This document shows positions 55,801 through 64,000 of a DNA stretch of 64,000 nt, piece by piece. Source of the DNA: Edaphochlamys debaryana (Eukaryota > Chlorophyta > Chlorophyceae > Chlamydomonadales). Every line of letters begins with the position of its first letter. The stretch's first letter is position 1. Location: NCBI GenBank assembly GCA_016858145.1, contig JAEHOE010000007.1, positions 124,001 through 188,000 of the forward strand, in the 5' to 3' direction. Made by a program: the position numbers and the translations under genes. The notes beneath the pieces were generated by a model that did no database searches, was not told where the DNA came from, and was given only the letters and a program-made list of their open reading frames with translations.

Positions 55801-56155
55801 CCCAAGTCAACCGTGATACGACGGGGACTAATTGCAGCTGTTTGGCGCGGCATCGCCCAGCCACTGCATTTCTGCTCGCCTTGAAGGAGGGGTCCGCCAG
55901 GGCCTCCTTGAAGTCCTTCTCCAGCTGCTCCAGAGCTGGGATCAGCGTCTCAGGCACGTACTTGCCGCCGAAGCGGCCAAAGCGACCATTGGCGTCGGGC
56001 CGCTCATACTCCGTCACCGACTTCTGCGGCGCAGCCACAGCGGCCACACGAACGCTGGTCGAGCTGCGGGTCACGCGGGCCGGGATGCCGCGGCTGCCAC
56101 GGCTCACGGCGCCACGGCCGGCATCCATGCGCGTCTGGCTAGCGGTGAGGTTCAT
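52888..56155 (-). CDS. TSB: Tryptophan synthase beta subunit, plastid, 454 aa
   Basis: Joins indole and serine to make tryptophan with pyridoxal phosphate (Chlamydomonas MAA7 is this gene). Family blocks are plain: [59 protein letters not shown] with the PLP lysine, [11 protein letters not shown] with the catalytic Glu, [12 protein letters not shown] (phosphate loop), [37 protein letters not shown] and SGRGDKDIG. The first 45 residues ([20 protein letters not shown]) are a typical chloroplast transit peptide. Exons: 56155-55880, 55748-55663, 55564-55402, 55218-55150, 54997-54824, 54292-54146, 53924-53764, 53499-53386, 53062-52888. The first intron seems to use a GC donor (AAG|GCGAGC); the in-phase GT 15 bases later would insert five residues (ASRNA) not usual in the family. 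Confidence 0.96.
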
Positions 56156-57010
56156 GGCTACCGGTGTGGACGCTTATGCCTCACTAGAGGCTACCGGGTT
56201 GACGAAAAGGTAAGCGGTCCAGCGCGAGTGCGGGGACATGATGCATCACAGCCCGGAATGAGCCCTCGCCCGGTGACCCACACCACGCTCCCCGGCGCTG
56301 CATAGCATCAGATGTTACATGCTATCCGCTTCTGACCTGTGGCCCCGCCTCGTCTCCCCCCTATTGAGCAATGCCGTGCCATTGTGCCGACGCGTCGCAT
56401 ACCCTTGACCTTTTCGGCAGCCCCGCCCAGCCCCGGCCCCGGCCAGCTACCACGGTCCTCCTCCTCCTCCTCCTTTACTCGCGCGTGCCGCAAGTCCCCG
56501 CACCGCAACGGTGATACCAAACATGTCATGAAAGCTACAATGCCGTCTTTTAAAGGCTATGTGAGGCCATGGCGCATGGCCTGGCCATGTTCTGCCCCAC
56601 AAGCCCAGGTGCCTTCACGCCCGGCGTGTCAGCCCTCAAAGCTTTCGCTTCGTGGACCCTAAAGCCTCCGGACTCTCCGCACCAACGTAACCATTGGACA
56701 TCAGCGGCGGGCCTGGTGTGTCACTACTGTGTCCTCCGTCCGGGAATTTAGCTTGCCGGCGGGGCCACAGGCTGTCCCCAGTTCCAAGCCCCGCGTTGGT
56801 CGCGTCTGGGGGCTGAGGGCCTGCAGCCCCACCCAACGGGCTCAGCTCCTCCAGACCCTGGCTGTACCCTGCCCACAACCATCGTAGCCCGGCCTATGCC
56901 CATCTGCACCCCGCTTTCGTGGCAAGAGGGCAGGAAAGACAGCGGCGCGGATGGCCGTGCTGACCTGCCGCCGGCCCCTGCCCTGCCGGCCTGGCCATGC
57001 TCGCTAGGCG
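56156..57010 (-). other. trpB promoter and 3' region of the SPO16-like candidate
   Basis: No gene is recognised here. If the TGTAA at 56315 is used, the trpB promoter and leader fit in about 150 bases. Confidence 0.5.
56315..56319 (-). terminator. TGTAA poly(A) signal, probably of the gene at 57011-58536
   Basis: TTACA on the + strand in GATGTTACATG, about 690 bases beyond the stop of the upstream - strand gene. Confidence 0.5.
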
Positions 57011-58536
57011 CTACTCGACCATGTCGCCACCGTCCGTTGCCCCTGGTACGGCTTGGAGCGTTGCAGTGAGGGCCGCTTCGTCTAGGACGGCCGCCAGGCG
57101 CTGCGGCAAGCAACACAGCGGGGGATTAGGGTTGTCCCCAAGGGACCGCGCACTAAGGGCCGTCTGTACCCACGCGTTGCTCCGTCTGCCCCTCATCACG
57201 CTATTCACCATTGCGCCCATGAGCCATCGAGACTGGGCTGTGCGTGCTAGGACCTGTATGGCTACATACCTGCGCCTCCAGCTCCTGCGGGTCCAGGCCA
57301 CCCTCCTCCGGCGTTGCCGTCAGCGCCTGGACCGTGCGCACGGCGGCCAGGGCCGCAGCCCCCGGTGCGTACGTTACTGCCGTGATGTCCGGATGCCTGC
57401 AACCCGCAGAGCATAATGGTCTCGTAGCAGCCCACAGCAGGCTGCGGACAACGCCCCTGCAAAGTGCTGCTCGTCTGGGCTCCCGGTCCTCACCGTGCAG
57501 CGACGTCGGCGGTGAGGTTGTAGCCGTAACCAGCAGGCGCCAGCAAGTACACCGCTCGGAAGTTTTGCTGGAGGGAGCTCAAGCTGCGCGGGGTCCCGGG
57601 GGTGGGCGTGATGCAGGGCGGGGGCCAACGGTGGGGGCTTGCCTGAGGGCTGCCCACATTGCAAGGGGACCTCCGCGATCTGGGTCGGCCCGGAACCCCG
57701 CCCCACGTACCGGGAGGCGAGCTGAGCCGCGGCAGCTGCTACGGGAGTCGCCCCCAGGCGTCTCTCGTCCACCAACAGGAATGCGTGCGGCCGGCCCTGA
57801 ATGGTCACGAGCAGGTCCTGCGAACGGAGCACGGGAGGGCCGGGGAGAGGGAAGGGTGGCAGGGGTGCGTCGCCGCCAACCTGCACTTACTCCCGGCGGG
57901 TCTCCGCCAGTGCGGTGCGCCACTTCATGCAAATGCGCTTAGAGCTCGCATTTTCCGGGTCGTGCCTCACCGGCTCGAGAGCGGTGCCCACGCGCAGCTT
58001 GAAACCCAGCTGCGCGAGCTCCTCAGAGTCTGGCGCATCGATGCCGCAGCCCTCTCGCATGATGCAGGCCCCGCCGCGCATCGACGCCTGCTGAGGGTCG
58101 CGAGCCGGACCCGCGGGACGTCGCGAAGTCTTGAGCACTGCCCCAGGCGGTTCTTCGAATGCCGTGCTGCTCAACCAGAGCTTCGCGACTGAGGTCAATG
58201 GATGAATGAAGCTGCACGCTTTGCCCGCGGTTCCTCTGTGTGTGGCACGGCCTGGGCGCTGCCGGCCATCAGCCCCTCGCGTGCCCCTGCCTCTCCCCAC
58301 CCTCGTCCATGCCTGAACTCGCCTTACTCGTCGCACCCACGCGTCCTTGCCACTTCCCGTAGTAAGTTGCTGCAGCGAAGCCACGTCGGACTTCTCGATT
58401 GCACTGCAGTCCGGAGGTTCCAGTGGCCACGGCGGCGACCCGCCGCGGGAAGTTCTTCGTTCCTAGGCCTTGCTGGTGACTACCTGAGAGCCGCCGACAG
58501 GGATGCGACTCCGGTGGCACAGGCGCATGCCGACAT
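57011..58536 (-). CDS. Uncharacterised 219-aa protein, possible SPO16/PTD-like (XPF-fold) meiotic factor
   Basis: No family is recognised with certainty. Seven exons join in phase: 58536-58484, 58403-58328, 58087-57971, 57817-57711, 57583-57494, 57396-57270, 57100-57011. The protein opens MSACACATGVASLSAALS and ends DGGDMVE. The core alternates strand and helix as in the inactive XPF/ERCC1 central fold: LLVTIQGRPHAFLLVDE, then AAAAAQLASRLSSLQQNF, then RAVYLLAPAGYGYNLTADVA, then HPDITAVTYAPGAAALAAVR and a helical tail. SPO16 (C1orf146) has the same order of a hydrophobic strand, a helix, an F/YLLxAP strand, then a helix. The assignment rests on this pattern and on the head-to-head position with HEI10, so it is a hypothesis. 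The gene model itself is better supported than the name. Confidence 0.6.
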
Positions 58537-58844
58537 TGCCAGCCGGTCGGGGAGCCTTCCATCCGCTTTGCACAGTAGTGAATGAAGTGCGTGAGTGTTT
58601 GGTGTTGAATTGGGCAACCCCTGTGGCCTGGGAGCGAGCCCCGTGAAGGTTTTGCGGGCCAGCTGTCGATGCGACTTTTGGGGCCGGCGGGTCCCTGCCG
58701 TTGCCCGCAGAGCTCTGCTCCACAACCCACATAGCCCTGGGGACTCATACGCGTACATCACACCGCATAGTTAATAGGCACCTCCCTCCAGCCGTTGCGC
58801 CAGCCATCCTCCACTCCGCGACCGCGCATGTGCGGGCCGCCAGC
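58537..58844. promoter_or_regulatory. Shared divergent promoter of HEI10 (+) and the SPO16-like candidate (-)
   Basis: Start codons are 308 bases apart. The palindrome ACGCGT, which is the yeast MCB cell-cycle box, lies at 58749-58754 in CATACGCGTACA. In GC-rich DNA this can be chance. No TATA box was found on either strand. Confidence 0.5.
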
Positions 58845-61102
58845 ATGCTGAGGTGCAACGCCTGCTGGTCGGACGTCGAGGGCAAATCGGTCGTCACGGC
58901 CTGCCAGCACCTCTTCTGTGAGAGGGAGCGACGAGGAGGCTGGTCTCGGTCCACCATGCTTTGCACTCGGTCGGCTGCTCGCGTTGGTCTCGTGGGGCCC
59001 AAGCTGACAGCTGGCAACCCTCATGCTGGTTGCAGGCCTCAAGTGCGCGCAGCAGATTGTCGAGAGCGACTCCGCGTGCCCCGTGTGCGAGAGCGTCATC
59101 ACCAAGAGGCGAGCAGAGCCTGGGAGGCTGATGGGTACACCGAAGCCGTCAGAGTGTACACAGCAGCTCCTGTGATGTGCTCTCGGGCTGAGGGGCTCAG
59201 CTCGGCGCCATGGGGGCTTGCATGCCTTGGGCTGACTTCTGTCTTTCCGGGCTGTTTGATGCGCAGCACGGTAAAGGTCATCCAGACATCTCAAGAAGCC
59301 GCAGCTTGCCAGGTGGGGCATCGGGAATGACAGCAGTGTGGCCCACATGTGGGCCCACATCTTCGACATCCCTTGCGGCACCCCCCTTCCGACCCCTCAC
59401 CCCCCTCTTCTGTTGCCCGCAAACTGCAGCTGCTTCTGTGCGGCCAACCCCCAGAGACCGCTCTGGGGTCAGCGCTTGCGTCCGTGCAGTTCTATGTTGC
59501 GCAGCAGCAGCTCCAGGTACGCAAGCGCTTGCGTCGGTAGGGGTTGGCCGGAAACGTGGAAAGCTTGGCAACCGATGCCGGGACCAGGAAGCCCCTTGAA
59601 GGGGTCTTTTAGGGGGATGCGGCACATGGGTTTGAAGTGAGGGGTGGTTAGGCCACCATAGGTGGAATGCATGGGCCTGTACAAGGTTCAGGCAGCGGAC
59701 AGGGCTGTGGTTGGGACGGGTGGGAACGAGTGCTCGGCCGTGGCAGCAATGGCTTGTTGCTCAGTGCTGACCTTGCGCTGTTGCCTCTGTGCATGTGCAC
59801 ATCACAGGCGGACCTTCGTGAGTCTCAGCTCACAAAGAAGATAAACAAGGTGCAGGAGGCATGCCGGAAGAAGCTGGTGAGCGCGTGCGGCCCGGAACGG
59901 CGTGGAGTAGGGCTAGGGCACACGGTTTATCTTGCTGTGCCCCTCACCGTGCCCCGCAGGAGGAGGTGCACAATGGCTACGTGCAGGTAAAGGACGAAGG
60001 GAAGAAGAGCACATCCGTACTTGCAGGGTAGTATTTACGCTTGAGAATGCCCTGGGTACATCCGCAACGGGGCCAGGGGGAAGGCTGTTTCTAACCCATG
60101 GACCCACTCAATCCGTGGCCCGCCCGCAGGCCAAGCGCAAGTATGAGGAGGCCATGCGCACCAACCAGCAGATGCAACAGGACCTGCAGGAGATTCAGGC
60201 CAAGTTCACGACAAAGACCATGTAGGTGCTGCAGGGGAGGGGGGGAGCAAACGCGGGCATGCAGACGCTGTCATCGGAGCAAAGGCTGTGATGCATGCAT
60301 GTGGAGCACGGCCAGGAAGCGGCATGGCCGGACTCGTTTAGACCTCCAATGCGCTCGGAGCTGACTAGGGTTACTTCCTGCGGACGCAGGCAATGCCGGA
60401 AGCTGCAAGAGGTGATCAAGAAGATGCAGCAGGACACCGAGAATCTCCGGCAGTCCAGCGGCAAAATCGGCGTCCTCAACGGCCCTAGCGGCAGCGGGCG
60501 CAGCTCTCCGACCATGCAGCCCGGCCATCTGGTGAGGACGGGGGCGTAGACGGAGCTCTTATGGTCAAATGCCGCCCCTTCATGCTGACGCGCATATTCC
60601 AACGCAGGTCACCACCGTGCAGCGGACGCAAGTGTTTGCGAACATGCAAAGCCCGCCCACAAACAGCTTCGGGAACACCGTCCCGGCCCTGATGCCCACA
60701 AGCGGTGGCCGGGTGCAGGGCATCACCGGCGGGTACCGGCCACATAGGCAGAACGGAGGAAGCGCCGGGTAAGCGACGGCATTAAGGTGGTTACAGTGTA
60801 CCGCATGCTTGCTTGAGCTGCAGACCAGACGCTACTGGACGTCCATTGAGCCGGCAATTCTGCCTTACTTGCCCGCCTACAGGTTCCTGGGGGGCTCTTT
60901 AGACCCCAACAGCCCGGGCGGCCTTCTGCCGATGAACCAGGGCCTGCGGCGTAGCGGCGGTAACACCTTCGGCGGCGGCGGCGGGGGCCAGGCCGGCGGA
61001 CAGGACAACAACGCCCTGCGAAAGATGCTGGGGATGCCTCCCACGCAGCACGCGATGGGGGGTGGGCGCAACGGCCTCCGAGACGACCTCTTCTCCATGT
61101 GA
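58845..61102 (+). CDS. HEI10: HEI10 / CCNB1IP1-type RING E3 ligase of meiotic crossover formation, 329 aa
   Basis: HEI10 is a ZMM-class protein that forms foci on the synaptonemal complex and marks crossover sites in plants and animals. The RING is at the extreme N-terminus as in the family: MLRCNACWSDVEGKSVVTAC, then CQHLFCLKC, then CPVC (Cys 4, 7, 20, 25, 28, 39, 42 and His 22). Next come VQFYVAQQQLQ, matching the plant FYIAQ block, a coiled coil of about 90 residues (LTKKINKVQEACRKK to MQQDTENLR), and a Ser/Gly/Asn-rich tail (PGGLLPMNQG) ending DLFSM. Exons: 58845-58917, 59036-59108, 59267-59312, 59430-59516, 59808-59876, 59960-59986, 60130-60221, 60390-60531, 60608-60768, 60883-61102. The second intron requires a GC donor (AGAG|GCGAGC); exon 6 is a 27-base micro-exon. 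Confidence 0.92.
59109..59266 (+). other. Intron with GC donor in HEI10
   Basis: Exon 2 must end VITK and exon 3 begin STVKVIQ (AG|C). The only nearby GT (GATGG|GTACAC) leads to a stop after two codons. GCGAGC after AGAG is a normal donor apart from the second base. Confidence 0.75.
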
Positions 61103-61846
61103 CAAGCTGACCCACATGACCGGAGCTCCAATGGGGGCATGGACGTGTCCGCGCGCATGTGAACTACTGAGATTCCGCTGACTCAACGCTTGTGACTGCT
61201 TCGGGCGATAGTGCTGTGCACGGCGCGCAGACAAAGTGACCGGTACTTGGTACTCTTGATATGGGGGGCAAGTGCTGACGAGTGCCGTGATTCTGATCAA
61301 AGTGAGCTTCAGGTCTTCAAGGTGTCTTAGGGGACTCAGGGGTCAGGGCACAAGGGAGTGACGTCCACGTCATTGCAAAGCATGATGTGAGCGGCATCCT
61401 CTCATCACCGGTTCATTTGGTTTGCATACGAAGGCCACACGGCCCTTCGTTGGGTGTAGCAATCCCACGGCAGTTGCATGGTGCAATCAGCACCAGCCGT
61501 ACTGACGCGAACGCGGGCCACGGCACACAGCCAGCCCCTCATGTATGGGCAAACATCTCTGTCATATAGTGGGTTATGTCATACCTACGCTGAGTTATGA
61601 AGTCACGGACCCCCCATTGCGACCGCAGCCGCCTCGGATGAATGTCAATCTGCAACACCTGCTTCTACGTAGGCTATACTTCGTCTGGTCTAGTCTCATG
61701 TCCTACACCAACCGCCTTCCCCAGCAACCCCATCAGGCCACAATGTGGCTCAGCGCCACTTCATTGTTCTCGTATCCCATCAGACAGGTCATCATAAGAC
61801 TGAGCAAGGTCCGCAAGCCGCTGCTCGCAACAACCATATGCAGCGC
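61103..61846. other. Convergent intergenic region, HEI10 and DUF4795 gene 3' ends
   Basis: No coding exon, RNA gene or mobile element recognised. No clear TGTAA on either strand was seen. Confidence 0.5.
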
Positions 61847-64000
61847 TCAAGAGATCTGCGGCAGCGTGACCGGCGCCACGGCTCCCTCTCCAGCGGGCAT
61901 CCCGGCAGGGGGCAGGGGCGGTCCGGGCGGCTCAGCCTGCACGCGAGAGGGCGGAACGGGCTGTCGTCAGCTCGCCGAACCACCTGCTAAGTAGTCTTGA
62001 CAGAGCAGCTGAGCATGGGCACTGCCTGGGAGCTGACCAGTTTGCCCCTTCCCAGCCTCACCGGCGAGCCCCGGGCTTTGGGCGCGTTGAGGTTAGGGAG
62101 ACTGTTCTGCGTGCCAGGTATCCGGGCCGTCCCCGGGTTGCTTGGCCGCCAGCCGCCAGGCGGCAGGTGCGGTCCGACATGCTGTGGCGGCAGCGCCTCA
62201 GCGGCAGGGCCGCTCTGGTCCTTGTACCTACGAGGGACAGGCCGAGGCAACGAGCGCACACAAGTGGATGCAGTGCTCACGCAGGTGCTGACCTTGTCAG
62301 CCGACCCACATCAGGACGCCCTCGCCTCCCCATCAACCACCCACACCCGCCGCCCACAGCCCGTCCTGACTCGATGACCCAACCTCCCAGAGGCTCCGCC
62401 AGGCACGCGCCGCTCACCAGTTCTGCACGGCCCGCACGTTTGGGTCCATGTTGAACTGCGCCACCCGGGACGACGAGGCCTGCGGGCTGAGCTCTCCGCC
62501 CGCGGGGCGGCCGCTGCGCACGCCGCGCGCCGAGTCCGCCGCGGGCGCGCCGCGCATGGGCAGCAGGTTGGTGGGGATGAAGGGGCCGGGCTCGTTGTCC
62601 AGCTGGTTCAGCGGCCGGTCGCAGGCCATGCAGCGGTAGCCCGTGATGGGCCGCGCCGCCAGCATGGCGTGGTCGCCCGGCGCCATCGAGTGCTTGCCGG
62701 TGCCGCCGCCTCCAAACGCGTCGGCGTTCACCAGCTTGTCCTGCGGGGATGCACCACCCATCGAGCAAGATAAGCACCACAGGCCCTTCATCCTACCCAC
62801 GCCCGCTTGGCCTAGCGCTACACGTGCGGCACATGCAGTACACCGGTAGAATAAAAGCGTTGCCTTGCCGGCGGGCACCGTACCTTCATGAGGCGCACGT
62901 CCGTGCCCAGGCGCTTGACCTGGCGCTCCAGCTCCTTGATGCCGTAGTCCACCAGGCCGCCGGGGTTGCCCGCGCCGCCCGCGCCGATGCGGCCCATGGC
63001 GGGAGACTTCATGGTCGCCTCCAGGAAGGCTACCTTCTGGGCCTGCAAGGACAGGGTTTAGCAGCCAGGGAGTTGTCTGCTTCAGTGGGGTTCAGGTGTT
63101 GCCTGGGGCATTGTGTGAAGGGCTAAAGTGAGGAAGAGGAAAGGAGCAGCGGCTCACCATCTGCTGCAGGGCGGTGGGGTCGAAGGCGTCCATCTTGTGG
63201 CGATACTCGCCGCTGCCCAGCAGCTTGACCAGCCGCTCGTAGCCGCCGCGGGGCGAGCGGTTCTCCTTGCCGCCAGCGCCTGAGGGCCAGGCCGCACTTG
63301 GCGCCAGGTCAGCTCCGTGCATGACACGGCACGGCCCTTGCAGCTCCCCCAACACCTATAGCCCTTCCCGCCCGGCACCCTCCCTGCCATAAGCTTGCCC
63401 CCACCCCAGGCCCCCAGCCCCACCCCCCACACCCCAGCCCTCAGCTCGCTCACCGCCCGCGTCGCTGTACCTCGCCTCCACGCCGCCCGCCGAGGCCGGC
63501 CCGCCGGGGTTGCTGGCACGCAGGGGCCCATCCATGCCCACGGCCAGCACGTTGGCCGCGTGGGCCACGGCGTCCAGGCCCTCGCGCAGCTGCCCCACCT
63601 CCCGGCTCAGCGCCGACACCATCCGCCCCAGCGAGCCATCCGCGCCGCCGTCGCGCGACGGAGGCACGCTGACGCCCGTCACCGCTCCTCCAGGCCCCGC
63701 CATGGCGCCGGCCGCGCCCGCTGCGGCCAGAGCCTCGGCGGGCAGGGCCGCCATGTCGGCCCGGATCTTGGCCAGCTCCGTGAACACGTCGCCCATGCGT
63801 TGGTCCAGGGACGCGATCTCGTCGGCGTTGGCGGCGCGGCCCGACAGCTGCGACACCAGCGCCGTCAGCTCGGCGGCGTTGGCCTTGTCGTCGACGGCGG
63901 CGCGCAGCAGGCCGAGCTCCTCGCTGGACGCCTTGGCCCCCACCTGATCCTGCAGCGCGCCCAGCTCGGCCTTGCCGGCCTTGTCCGCGACCATGCCCTG
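61847..64000 (-). CDS. DUF4795 (QRICH2-type) protein, C-terminal part, cut by the window edge
   Basis: DUF4795 proteins such as QRICH2 are linked to cilia and sperm tails; the exact role here is unknown. The visible part starts inside a helical region (KASSEELGLLRAAVDDKANA, VFTELAKIRADMAALPAE), passes through KENRSPRGGYERLVKLLGSG, then ELERQVKRLGTDVRLMK and the signature GYRCMACDRPLNQLDNE (Cys-x-x-Cys-Asp-Arg-Pro), and then a Pro-rich tail. Exons: up to 63454, 63279-63158, 63042-62884, 62740-62418, 62227-62062, 61936-61847. The last join (ending VTLPQIS) is likely but optional; without it the frame ends at 61987 (CSVKTT). The window end reads CAGGGCATGGTC on this strand, so the exon may start there or continue. 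Confidence 0.75.

Noticed and set aside
1..64000. Transposons, retroelements, tRNA or rRNA genes
   Set aside because: I saw no reverse transcriptase, integrase or transposase motifs, no long terminal or inverted repeats, and no tRNA cloverleaf words.

Overview
This window reads as nuclear DNA of a green alga of the Chlamydomonas/Volvox group. The evidence is very high GC, genes cut into many short exons by introns that run G-rich after the donor and C-rich before the acceptor, GC-ending codons, TGTAA-type poly(A) signals, and proteins whose closest families are algal. Nearly all long open frames are by-products of the GC bias. The genes below were assembled by joining exons in phase.

Layout. 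(1) 309-25865 (+): one very large gene, modelled as 55 exons and about 3,337 residues, of the algal Tiny macrocysts (TmcB)-like family: a multipass membrane half, four PAS-like segments, a very long low-complexity linker and a second multipass half. (2) 27843-36163 (-): a class III nucleotide cyclase of about 1,541 residues with a signal peptide, an extracellular solute-binding domain, one membrane helix and two different cyclase domains. It converges on gene 1. (3) 37154-43955 (-): a coiled-coil protein of about 1,177 residues with a basic tail, sharing a 239-base divergent promoter with (4) 44195-47856 (+), a TRM1 tRNA dimethyltransferase. (5) 48239-49294 (+): two short related coding segments, the first apparently broken. 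(6) 49910-52440 (-): an mTERF-like organelle protein whose 3' end is copied two more times downstream. (7) 52888-56155 (-): plastid tryptophan synthase beta. (8) 57011-58536 (-): a 219-residue protein that may be SPO16/PTD-like, head to head with (9) 58845-61102 (+), HEI10, the meiotic crossover RING ligase. (10) 61847-64000 (-): a DUF4795 (QRICH2-type) protein that runs off the window.

The most interesting points are the divergent pair of HEI10 and a candidate meiotic partner, the cyclase whose two domains have lost complementary catalytic residues, the giant PAS membrane protein, several introns that need GC donors, and the triplicated transcript end beside the mTERF-like gene. All exon models come from reading splice consensus, phase and family resemblance. 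No transcript data or searches were available.
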